From Firmicutes bacterium UBA1768 (lineage in GTDB: Bacteria > Bacillota > Clostridia > Peptostreptococcales > Anaerovoracaceae), in contig DCGW01000032.1 of NCBI GenBank assembly GCA_002315335.1, positions 1 through 29,592 of the forward strand: a DNA stretch of 29,592 nt, written 5' to 3'. The first letter of the stretch is position 1; every line of letters begins with the position of its first letter. The translations under genes were made by a program, and so were the position numbers. Of the stretch, positions 1-6,903 are shown one piece after another. A model generated the notes under the pieces. The model saw only the letters and a list, made by a program, of their open reading frames with translations, made no database searches and was not told the origin of the DNA.

Positions 1-43
1 TGAATATTAAGCCTATAATAATACCACTTAAGAAGTATAATTT

Positions 44-109
44 ATTGTAATTGTAACAATATATTTGAAATAAATGGTAATTTTTGTAAATGTCCAATAT
101 TTTTTGTAA
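44..109 (+). promoter_or_regulatory. candidate operator region of the DUF3990/HTH cassette
   Basis: A perfect palindrome ATTGT-A-ACAAT lies at 50-60, and a nine-base direct repeat TTTTTGTAA occurs at 81-89 and 101-109, exactly 20 bp (about two helical turns) apart. All of this sits just upstream of a gene pair whose second member has an HTH domain, so self-repression is plausible. No convincing -35/-10 pair was found. The region is very AT-rich, which weakens any motif claim. Confidence 0.35.
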
Positions 110-143
110 TTTTTCGTGACATTACCTATTGAAAGGAAGATTT

Positions 144-836
144 ATGACTTCAGAAACAATCTACCATGGTTCCAGTCTCATAGTAGAAAAGCCTTCCCTT
201 GAGTTTTCGAGCAATGTAAACGACTTCGGGAGGGGTTTTTACTGTACACAAAATCCGGACCTCGCAAGAGAGTGGGCCTGCGGCTGCGGAAAAAGCGGCT
301 ATCTTAATAAGTATACGCTTCACCCTGCCGGTCTTGATATTCTGACTATCCCGGACTCGGATATCGGCACTCTTACCTGGGTTGCACTTCTCATTCAGTA
401 CAGAAAATTCAGAATTAATTCCCAGCTGATGAAGGATGGAATAGACTGGCTCGATGACAGATTTCATGTAAACCTTGCAAATTACGATGTGGTTGTAGCT
501 CCAAGGTCAGACGAATCATATTTCTCCTTTGTCAGGGCGTTCCTGTCGGGAGAAATTGCTCTTCCTCAGCTGACTGCCGCACTAAAGCTCGATGCAACAA
601 ATAAAGAGTATGTGCTTTTGTCAGAATCTGCAGTGAACCGACTCGAATTTGAATCCTTTGCACCTGCAGCAAGTTCCGTTTTCTATCCTAAGAGAAAAAA
701 TCGAGACTATAAGCTGAGAAAGAAGTTTGTAGAAAAAGTTTTAATCAAAACTAAGGATAATTCAAAAAAGCCCTGGTACTATATCAGCGACATAGTTGAA
801 CAGGAGGTGACAGCTCGTGACTTACTCGTACGATGA
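144..836 (+). CDS. DUF3990 family protein, candidate toxin of a two-gene cassette
   Basis: The protein has 230 residues. The N-terminal YHGS motif followed by FGRGFYCTQNPDLAREWA is the hallmark of the DUF3990 family, and from memory this family is grouped with ADP-ribosyltransferase-like folds. It has no signal peptide or membrane segment, so it should be cytoplasmic. The ATG at 144 is chosen over an in-frame TTG at 129 because GAAAGGAAG (131-139) is a ribosome site correctly spaced for 144 but would lie inside a coding region started at 129. The last 20 bases overlap the next gene, which indicates translational coupling. Family membership is clear. Toxin activity is inference from the partner and the fold, and the substrate is unknown. 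Confidence 0.75.
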   Translation: MTSETIYHGSSLIVEKPSLEFSSNVNDFGRGFYCTQNPDLAREWACGCGKSGYLNKYTLHPAGLDILTIPDSDIGTLTWVALLIQYRKFRINSQLMKDGIDWLDDRFHVNLANYDVVVAPRSDESYFSFVRAFLSGEIALPQLTAALKLDATNKEYVLLSESAVNRLEFESFAPAASSVFYPKRKNRDYKLRKKFVEKVLIKTKDNSKKPWYYISDIVEQEVTARDLLVR

Positions 837-1470
837 GATATATCTCGGCGGTGCAATGAAAAATCTCGGCGAGGCCTTAGATTATGCTGTTAACGCCTGT
901 GGCTTCAGCATTGACTCCTTCATGGCTATGTTCGTTACCTGCGGACTTGCAGATGATTTTGGCTGCGGTGTTCCATCTGTCACAACAGGAATATCAGGCA
1001 CTGAGCTTGTAAGCAAGGTGATGGAAAAATCAGGACTGAAAAAGACTCTGCCCGATGCCATAGACAGGAAAGAAATAGGCTATGAATATTGGTGCGGAAA
1101 AATATATGCGCTGTATCAATGGAAAAAAAGCCTGAGCTTTAAGACTATTCTGGATTTTATTCCGCCTTCGACACTCCTTTCATTATATAGTGAAATGAAT
1201 GAAAAGGAAGACTCTGAGGTAATAGAGGCCTTAGATAATATAATTAAAGAGGCTGATTCGGATGTGAGAATTCAGGTTCAGAGAAAGCTTTCGGGACACA
1301 CACAAAAGTCATTGGCAGAGGCGTCTGGAGTAAACCTCAGAACGCTTCAGCAGTATGAACTCAAGTCAAAGAACATAAACAAAGCTTCGGCTTCCGCACT
1401 GCTAAAGATGGCTCAGGTAATGGGCTGCGAAATAGAGAGCATAATGGAGCCGGTAGAAAACGATAATTAA
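817..1470 (+). CDS. DUF3990-linked protein with C-terminal XRE-type helix-turn-helix, candidate antitoxin
   Basis: This 217-residue protein starts at a GTG preceded by CAGGAGGTGA (801-810), inside the end of the DUF3990 gene. The N-terminal 140 residues form a region I do not recognise by name (helical in appearance, with several Cys residues). Residues about 150-212 look like an XRE-type HTH: QKSLAEASGVNLRTLQQYE, then a second helix pair ending LLKMAQVMGC. The overlap with the upstream gene and the DNA-binding tail suggest that it neutralises the DUF3990 protein through its N-terminal part and represses the operon through its HTH. The gene order is toxin first and antitoxin second, the reverse of the commonest type II arrangement. 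The role is inferred, not shown. Confidence 0.65.
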   Translation: MTYSYDEIYLGGAMKNLGEALDYAVNACGFSIDSFMAMFVTCGLADDFGCGVPSVTTGISGTELVSKVMEKSGLKKTLPDAIDRKEIGYEYWCGKIYALYQWKKSLSFKTILDFIPPSTLLSLYSEMNEKEDSEVIEALDNIIKEADSDVRIQVQRKLSGHTQKSLAEASGVNLRTLQQYELKSKNINKASASALLKMAQVMGCEIESIMEPVENDN

Positions 1471-1479
1471 ACCGCGAAA

Positions 1480-1506
1480 AGGAAGTGCTGATGCACTTCT
1501 TTTTTA
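1480..1506 (+). terminator. intrinsic terminator of the DUF3990/HTH cassette
   Basis: A perfect 7-bp stem GAAGTGC/GCACTTC with a TGAT loop is followed directly by a run of T, 12 bases after the stop codon. Confidence 0.8.
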
Positions 1507-1563
1507 ATGGGCGTGCGTATGCTTTTTCATGAAGATAAAGCACTGACCTTCTTTATGATAATA

Positions 1564-1619
1564 TTCACAAGAATTTCATAATTATTCACAAATCCTTCAC
1601 TCTTTTGACTGTTTATCTT
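1564..1619 (+). promoter_or_regulatory. candidate PhoP (Pho) box and promoter of the VTC operon
   Basis: Four hexamers occur in one orientation: TTCACA (1564-1569), TTCATA (1575-1580), TTCACA (1585-1590) and TTCACT (1596-1601), with spacers of 5, 4 and 5 bases. This matches the known PhoP-box architecture of Bacillota (four TT(A/T/C)ACA-like repeats about 11 bp apart, overlapping the -35 region). A weak -10, TATCTT (1614-1619), follows with no good -35, as expected for an activator-dependent promoter. The first downstream gene has a polyphosphate-polymerase-type domain, which makes phosphate control sensible. No PhoP gene is in the window. Confidence 0.55.
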
Positions 1620-1689
1620 CGGTTTACTTTGCTATCTTTAGGTGGGATTAGGAAAGACACTATCAGCAATGTCAGAGAGGAGGTGAATT

Positions 1690-2361
1690 ATGAAGTTCAG
1701 GCATGAATGGAAGCACGAAATAAATTATCTGGATATGCTGACCTTACGAGCACGCCTTTCAGCGGTTATGATGAGAGATGAGCACGCTGCCGATGGAGTA
1801 TATACAATTAGAAGTATTTACTTTGATACGCCGAGTGATAAGGCGCTTCGTGAAAAGCTTGACGGAGTAAACTTCAGAGAAAAATTTCGTATTCGATTCT
1901 ATAACGGAGATACATCTTTAATATCCCTCGAAAAAAAGAGTAAAATAAACGGGCTTTGTTCAAAGGTACGCTGTGAAATAACCAAGGAGGAAACGCAGAT
2001 GCTTATAGACGGGCATTACGATTGGATGCCTGAGAGCGGTCGATCTCTTTGTCAGGAGCTCTATACCAAGATAAGGCTGCAGGGTCTGAGGCCTAAGACT
2101 ATAGTGGATTATGTCAGAGAGCCATTTGTTTTTCCCGCAGGAAATGTAAGGGTCACCATCGACTATAACATAAGGACCGGAGACTTTCGCACGGATGTTC
2201 TGAATATGGATACAGTCAGCCTGACTGTAGGAAATAATCCAATTATTCTTGAAGTAAAGTGGGATGAATATCTTCCTGACATAGTAAGGGACGCAGTTAT
2301 GCTTCCCGGCAGACGAGTGACTGCTTTTTCAAAATACGCACAATGCCGTGTATACGGTTGA
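1690..2361 (+). CDS. VTC-domain protein (polyphosphate polymerase-like)
   Basis: The protein has 223 residues and starts at an ATG behind GAGGAGGTG. Features of the VTC tunnel fold are visible: RHEWKHEI at the N-terminus, SIYFDTP at about 39-46, REKFRIRFY at about 63-71, LEKKSK at about 80-85 and ILEVKWDEYLPD near the C-terminus, supplying the basic and acidic residues that line the tunnel in eukaryotic VTC4. Bacterial VTC-domain proteins of this size are common beside DUF4956 and CotH genes, as here. Whether the bacterial proteins make polyphosphate is not established to my knowledge. It is the first gene of a three-gene operon (gaps of 18 and 12 bases) under the Pho-box-like promoter. It is probably cytoplasmic, acting with the membrane protein encoded next. 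Confidence 0.85.
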   Translation: MKFRHEWKHEINYLDMLTLRARLSAVMMRDEHAADGVYTIRSIYFDTPSDKALREKLDGVNFREKFRIRFYNGDTSLISLEKKSKINGLCSKVRCEITKEETQMLIDGHYDWMPESGRSLCQELYTKIRLQGLRPKTIVDYVREPFVFPAGNVRVTIDYNIRTGDFRTDVLNMDTVSLTVGNNPIILEVKWDEYLPDIVRDAVMLPGRRVTAFSKYAQCRVYG

Positions 2362-2379
2362 TAACAAGGAGAACATAAC

Positions 2380-3051
2380 ATGACATTTAATGACATTTTT
2401 AAATCAGACTTTCTTGAGAATGTAACAGCTGTCAGCCCTATTGACATCGCGCTGACGCTTATTTTTGCCTTTGGCATAGGCCTGCTGATCTTTTTTGTAT
2501 ATAAGAAAACCTACCAGGGTGTAATGTACTCATCTTCATTCGGAGTAACCTTAATCGCACTTATAATGATTACATCTCAACTTATTCTTGCGGTTGCTTC
2601 AAACGTAGTACTGTCTCTCGGTATGGTCGGTGCATTGTCCATCGTTCGTTTCAGAACAGCCATAAAAGAGCCGCTGGATATAGCTTTTCTTTTCTGGTCA
2701 ATAGCGGCAGGCATTATCCTTGCTGCGGGAATGATTCCTCTTGCGATAATAGGAAGTGTTATCATCGGCATAATTCTTCTTTTGTTCGTCAACAAGAAGT
2801 CTCATAAAAATCCTTACATCGTAGTTCTTTCCTGCGTGAACCATGAGGCGGAGGAAAGAGCTGTAGAATATCTTGATACTATGGTAGACAAGTGTGTGGT
2901 AAAGTCAAAATCTGCCAAGAGTGGTCTGGTTGAGCTTAATATGGAAATCAGGCTTAAAGATGACAATACAGATTTCGTAAATCAGCTCTCATCCATTAGC
3001 GGTGTAAACAGCGCTGTACTGGTTAGCTACAACGGAGATTATATGGGTTAA
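2380..3051 (+). CDS. DUF4956 membrane protein
   Basis: The protein has 223 residues. Hydrophobic segments lie at about 21-41 and 50-75, with further ones to about 140. The conserved signature LGMVGALSIVRFRTAIKEP (about 80-98) is typical of DUF4956. The C-terminal 80 residues are soluble with a small alpha/beta look (a repeated strand-helix-strand ending in SGVNSAVLVSYNGD). It lies between the VTC and CotH genes with a good ribosome site (ACAAGGAG), and this three-gene order is recurrent in Bacillota. The function is unknown. The family and its neighbours suggest a membrane partner of the VTC protein, possibly a channel or scaffold. Confidence 0.85.
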   Translation: MTFNDIFKSDFLENVTAVSPIDIALTLIFAFGIGLLIFFVYKKTYQGVMYSSSFGVTLIALIMITSQLILAVASNVVLSLGMVGALSIVRFRTAIKEPLDIAFLFWSIAAGIILAAGMIPLAIIGSVIIGIILLLFVNKKSHKNPYIVVLSCVNHEAEERAVEYLDTMVDKCVVKSKSAKSGLVELNMEIRLKDDNTDFVNQLSSISGVNSAVLVSYNGDYMG

Positions 3052-3063
3052 GGAGCAATCAGC

Positions 3064-4977
3064 ATGTCAACAAGCAAATATATCAATAAAATCTGTATAG
3101 TTGCTGTCATTATTATTATGGCCATTGCGGCAGTCTTCATATATTTTGGGTATTTGCAGCCCGGGTCAACGGAAAAATCGATGGAATATGAAGACACTCT
3201 GTTTGATAATTCATATGTGCATACTATCAATATTGAGATGGAAGACTGGGACGGATTTCTTGAGACCTGCGAAAACGAAGAATATACTGCCTGCGACCTC
3301 GAAATAGACGGGGAAAAGTGCCAGAGTGTTGCAATCAGGGCTAAGGGGAACACCTCGTTGTCCAGCGTAAAATCTATGGGAAGCCAGCGATATAGCCTGA
3401 AAATAGAGTTCGACCATTATGTAAACGGCAAGAATTACGATGGCCTTGATAAGCTCTGCCTCAACAACCTTATTCAGGACAACACCATGATGAAGGATTA
3501 TATCGCCTATCAGATGATGAATGATTTTGGTGTCGATTCTCCGCTTTGTTCCTTTGTATATGTTACTGTTAACGGTGAAGACTGGGGCCTCTTCCTTGCG
3601 GTCGAAGGCGTTGAGGACAGCTTCCTCACGCGAAATTACGGAGACTCTACCGGAGAGCTGTATAAGCCGGATTCTATGGGTATGGGCGGCGGCAGAGGCA
3701 ACGGCAAGGACTTCGATATGGACAAGTTTGATTTTGACAGCGAAGCATCTGACAAGGAGGGCTTTGAAAAGCCTGACATGGGCGACTTTAATCCTGAGGA
3801 CATGCCGGAAGGCGGCAATTTTAATCCTGAAAATATGCCACAGGGCGGCAACTTCAATCCTGAGGATATGCCACAGGGAGATGTCAATCCTGAAAATATG
3901 CCGCAGGGCGGTGATGTAAATTCGAATAACTCATCAAAGTCTGACGAAGAAGTATCTGAAGATAATACGGAAAGCAAGCGCTCAAAGCCGGGCGGTGGTC
4001 CGGGTGGTATGGGAAGCGATGATGTAAAGCTGAAGTATATCGATGACGACCCTGACAGCTACTCAAATATCTTCAACAATTCAAAGAACGATGTTAAGGC
4101 TAAGAGTGAAAAAAGGCTGATTGCGTCTCTTAAGAACCTTTCAACCTATTCGGACCTTGAAAATACCGTTGATATAGACGAGGTTATGAGATATTTTGTT
4201 GTTCATAACTTTGTATGTAACGGTGATAGCTACACAGGCTCGATGGTGCACAACTATTATCTTCGTGAAAAGGACGGAGTTTTAAGCATGATTCCCTGGG
4301 ACTATAATCTGGCCTTCGGAACCTTCCAGGGTGGAAGTGCAAGCTCCTCTGTAAATGCGTCAATAGACAGTCCTGTTTCAAACGGAGACGTTGATGACAG
4401 GCCGATGCTTGGGTGGATATTCTCAGACCAGTCATATACCGACACATATCATGAGCTGTTTGCCGAGTTTGTGGCAAGGTGGTTCTCAAATGGAGAATTG
4501 GAGCAGCTTATAGCCGATACTGCGGAAATGGTCAGGCCTTATGTTGAAAAGGACCCTACAAAATTCTGTACCGCTGAGGAGTTTGAGGCGGGTATAGCTG
4601 CTATGCAGCAGTTTGTTTCGCTTCGTGGCGAGGCAGTAAGCCGCCAGCTTGCGGGAGATACAACCGCAGTTGAAACCGGAGATCTCAACCTCTCTGATAT
4701 GGGAAGCATGGGAGGAGGTTTTGGCGGAAGCCGAGACAAAGGTGATGCTGAGGTTGATACGGAACAGGATAATCAGTCTGCATCAGAGGCATCTGAATCA
4801 AAGGGAGAAAAAACTGACACAAGCGGAGCATCGCAGCAACCCGGAGACAAGTCTGGAACGCAGCAGCCGCCAGGCGGAGGTCAAAAGCCGCCTGAGGGAA
4901 TGCAGCAGCCGCCGAGCGGAGGTCAAAAGCCACCGGAGGGTGGACAAAAGCCGGCTGATGGCGGTCAATCCTCATAA
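3064..4977 (+). CDS. membrane-anchored CotH kinase family protein with acidic repeat insert and proline-rich tail
   Basis: The protein has 637 residues. One N-terminal transmembrane segment (about 9-29) should place the rest outside the cell. CotH-type features follow: VAIRAKGNTS with a downstream RYSLKIEFD, LDKLCLNN, and the catalytic-region motif IPWDYNLAFG at 410-419 (D413, N415). CotH proteins are atypical protein kinases; spore-coat CotH phosphorylates CotB/CotG. The kinase domain is interrupted at about 200-320 by a Gly/Asp/Met-rich low-complexity insert containing repeats of NFNPEDMPQGG. The C-terminus (about 595-637) is a QKPPEGGQ-like proline-rich tail that could span or bind the wall. 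It is the third gene of the VTC/DUF4956 operon. The substrate is unknown; its own repeats or tail are possible targets (inference). Confidence 0.85.
   Translation: MSTSKYINKICIVAVIIIMAIAAVFIYFGYLQPGSTEKSMEYEDTLFDNSYVHTINIEMEDWDGFLETCENEEYTACDLEIDGEKCQSVAIRAKGNTSLSSVKSMGSQRYSLKIEFDHYVNGKNYDGLDKLCLNNLIQDNTMMKDYIAYQMMNDFGVDSPLCSFVYVTVNGEDWGLFLAVEGVEDSFLTRNYGDSTGELYKPDSMGMGGGRGNGKDFDMDKFDFDSEASDKEGFEKPDMGDFNPEDMPEGGNFNPENMPQGGNFNPEDMPQGDVNPENMPQGGDVNSNNSSKSDEEVSEDNTESKRSKPGGGPGGMGSDDVKLKYIDDDPDSYSNIFNNSKNDVKAKSEKRLIASLKNLSTYSDLENTVDIDEVMRYFVVHNFVCNGDSYTGSMVHNYYLREKDGVLSMIPWDYNLAFGTFQGGSASSSVNASIDSPVSNGDVDDRPMLGWIFSDQSYTDTYHELFAEFVARWFSNGELEQLIADTAEMVRPYVEKDPTKFCTAEEFEAGIAAMQQFVSLRGEAVSRQLAGDTTAVETGDLNLSDMGSMGGGFGGSRDKGDAEVDTEQDNQSASEASESKGEKTDTSGASQQPGDKSGTQQPPGGGQKPPEGMQQPPSGGQKPPEGGQKPADGGQSS
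3772..3920 (+). repeat. imperfect tandem repeats coding for NFNPEDMPQGG-type units in the CotH gene
   Basis: About four 24- to 33-base units, seen as DFNPEDMPEGG, NFNPENMPQGG, NFNPEDMPQG and DVNPENMPQGG in the protein. The repeats also create long open frames on the other strand and in another frame, which are not real genes. Such tracts change length easily by slippage. Confidence 0.8.
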
Positions 4978-5021
4978 AAACAATGTTACTATAATAAAAA
5001 ATATCGATTTTGTCTAATGTC

Positions 5022-5050
5022 TTGAATGAAGTGCAAATGCGTGGTATAGT
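5022..5050 (+). promoter_or_regulatory. sigma-A-type promoter of the six-helix membrane protein gene
   Basis: TTGAAT (5022-5027), a 17-base spacer and TATAGT (5045-5050). The leader of about 75 bases holds an imperfect hairpin, TTCGGAGC (5064-5071) with GCTTCGGA (5087-5094), followed by TGAGTTTTAT, which might act as an attenuator. The promoter shows the gene can be expressed apart from the CotH operon. Confidence 0.7.
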
Positions 5051-5130
5051 ATCACTTAAGTGGTTCGGAGCCTGTTGATACAAAGGGCTTCGGATGAGTT
5101 TTATATCTTTAAGAAAGTGAGTAGTGTATT

Positions 5131-5703
5131 ATGAATGGAAACAAGTATTTTGCACTTCAGGTAGTTATGGTAATGGTTTCGCTATGTATGCTGGTTCTTT
5201 GCTGCATGGGAATTATCAATGCAAACGGAATGACTGGAGCGGAGCTTATTTTCTCCAAGGCAAGTCAGGTATTGATTATGGCTCTTGTCGTTATCGGCTT
5301 AATCTACAGTATTAAGGGCTTTGGCAAGACTGAAGCGAAGTTCTTCAAGCTGTTTATGATGCTATATGTTATTATGCTTGTGCTGACAATTCTTGGAGTA
5401 TTTGTCGGAAGCATGTCGATAGTGGCAATAATCGCAGGGCTGGTTTCGCTGGTATTGGCTGTTGTACTCGCCCTCGGTAAGGATTTAGGAAAGAGCAAGT
5501 CCTTTGCCTTTGTAATTATTTTAATCATATGCAGAATTGCTGTTCTTATCAACGGTGCAGCGATATACACACAGGCACAGAATGTTGAGATTCAGATTCT
5601 TTCGGTTATGTCGTTCCTGATTGCCGATGTACTTGTTTCTGTTACTGCAGGAATGATGGTATTAGGCAAGTACTTTGACAAGACTGACAGAGGTACAAAG
5701 TAA
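5131..5703 (+). CDS. six-helix integral membrane protein of unknown function
   Basis: This 190-residue protein is almost entirely hydrophobic. Likely membrane helices lie at about 7-28, 42-61, 70-91, 92-113, 119-141 and 150-173, with short polar loops (KGFGKTEAKFFK, GKDLGKSKS) and a charged C-terminus. I recognise no catalytic motif and no family. The start ATG has only a weak ribosome site (AAGAAAGTGAG). It lies behind the CotH operon but has its own promoter, and it ends at a shared bidirectional terminator. A role in the envelope is the most that can be said. Confidence 0.6.
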   Translation: MNGNKYFALQVVMVMVSLCMLVLCCMGIINANGMTGAELIFSKASQVLIMALVVIGLIYSIKGFGKTEAKFFKLFMMLYVIMLVLTILGVFVGSMSIVAIIAGLVSLVLAVVLALGKDLGKSKSFAFVIILIICRIAVLINGAAIYTQAQNVEIQILSVMSFLIADVLVSVTAGMMVLGKYFDKTDRGTK

Positions 5704-5730
5704 CTGATTCATAAGCTTCAATAGAAAAAT

Positions 5731-5777
5731 AAACGGCATATGCGTTGCTCGGTTTGGGCAATGACATATGCCGTTTT
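5731..5777. terminator. bidirectional intrinsic terminator
   Basis: A long inverted repeat, AAACGGCATATG at 5731-5742 and CATATGCCGTTT at 5765-5776, has an extended inner stem (GTTGC/GCAAT). T-rich sequence follows on the plus strand (CCGTTTTG) and, read on the minus strand, at the other side. It lies between convergent genes and can serve both. Confidence 0.8.
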
Positions 5778-5790
5778 GTTGTTCAAATAT

Positions 5791-6672
5791 TTAGTTTTCT
5801 GTATTCTTCAAGGAATATATCTTTACATAATCCACAACGAATTCAGCTTTGAAGTCTTTGCCTTCAGGGTTCTTATCTATTCTTCCCGACCATCCGTAGG
5901 TAGGAGTGGCGGCAGCACCGTCAACCTCACAGGAGAGTATCGCATATTCAGGCACCTGAGAAACCCCGCCATAGTCTGTTCGGGCAACCTCATGGCCGTT
6001 GATGTAGAACACATACTCGTCCTTTGTCCAGAGAAGACCATAGGTGTTGAAGTTTTTATAAGGGTCGTTTTCTAATGCCGAGATTACAACATTCTTATAA
6101 CGGGTTTTAAGCTCGTAGCCGTTGTAGTGGATGTTGCTGGTAACCTTCCAGGATTTTTCACCGTTTAAATAGCCGTAGGGGCTTTCAAAAATATCGATTT
6201 CCGCGCCCTTGGTGCCGGTGTTGTTTACCTGGCTTGTGCCGGGGCAAGTAAGCCAGAAGGCGGACCAGAGCCCCTGCCCTTTTGGAAGAATACAACTGCA
6301 CTCATAATAGCCGTAGGTATAACCCTGTTTAGTGCGAATACCGCTGGTGTACCAGCCCGGACCAAAGTCCCCGCTTTCTTTGTACTCGGTGGTGATGGTA
6401 AGCTTGCCGTCTGCAACGCTGCACTGATTTATATCCCAGTAGCCGCCCTTACGGAGACCGTCTGAGTTATGAGACTGCCATTTACCAGCGTAAAGAGAAG
6501 TGCCATCAAAATTATCTTCAAAGGTCGGATTTGTGTTTAAAAGGTCGCTATTTGTCGGATCAAATTGATCAGATCCAATATCTACAGCCTGCACATTAAA
6601 GAAGAGCAGTACTACGCTGACTACGGCTGTTAAAATATTAACAAGCTTTCCGGAAAGTAAGGTTTGCCACAT
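5791..6672 (-). CDS. secreted glycoside hydrolase family 16 (beta-glucanase/laminarinase-like)
   Basis: The protein has 293 residues. A hydrophobic N-terminus (about 10-29, ending in VQA) is a signal peptide or anchor. The GH16 fold follows from about residue 50 (FEDNFDG...KWQS). The catalytic signature EIDIFE is at 158-163, with E158 as the expected nucleophile, D160 as helper and E163 as the acid/base. WYTSGIRTKQGYTYGYYE and WSAFWL are further GH16 features, and YVKIY closes the domain. The length is normal for a single-domain enzyme. Likely substrates are beta-1,3- or mixed-linked glucans outside the cell; specificity cannot be read from the sequence. A ribosome site (GAAAGGAC) precedes the ATG. 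It is divergent from an SLH surface protein gene. Confidence 0.9.
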   Translation of the reverse strand: MWQTLLSGKLVNILTAVVSVVLLFFNVQAVDIGSDQFDPTNSDLLNTNPTFEDNFDGTSLYAGKWQSHNSDGLRKGGYWDINQCSVADGKLTITTEYKESGDFGPGWYTSGIRTKQGYTYGYYECSCILPKGQGLWSAFWLTCPGTSQVNNTGTKGAEIDIFESPYGYLNGEKSWKVTSNIHYNGYELKTRYKNVVISALENDPYKNFNTYGLLWTKDEYVFYINGHEVARTDYGGVSQVPEYAILSCEVDGAAATPTYGWSGRIDKNPEGKDFKAEFVVDYVKIYSLKNTEN

Positions 6673-6743
6673 GTTAGTTTGTCCTTTCTGAATAAATGTT
6701 TTGTGGTATATAACCGATTGTATTTTGCTGGAAATTATTTTCT

Positions 6744-6752
6744 ATTGTATCA
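6744..6752 (-). promoter_or_regulatory. extended -10 element of the GH16 gene
   Basis: On the minus strand TGATACAAT, an extended -10, lies about 75 bases before the start codon. An AT-rich TTGTTT upstream (spacing 15) may be a weak -35. It is back to back with the promoter of the SLH gene, about 40 bp away. Confidence 0.5.
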
Positions 6753-6792
6753 TATCAGAGGCAAAAACAATAGTTAATTTTCCAAAACCATC

Positions 6793-6821
6793 TTTACATT
6801 GAACCGGAGTCAAGGTACAAT
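6793..6821 (+). promoter_or_regulatory. promoter of the SLH surface protein gene
   Basis: TTTACA (6793-6798), a 17-base spacer and TACAAT (6816-6821), giving a leader of about 75 bases before the ATG at 6904. Confidence 0.65.
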
Positions 6822-6903
6822 TTTTCTATCAGAGAATTATCGTTTTGCCTGAAAGCAGATGCTTTTCCGGCAATTAATTTTTTTACAGGAGGTTTATTTC
6901 AAT

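Noticed and set aside
3521..3977. Long open frames on both strands inside the CotH gene
   Set aside because: They come from the repeated Gly/Asp/Met/Pro codons; no ribosome sites, and the CotH frame is clearly the coding one.
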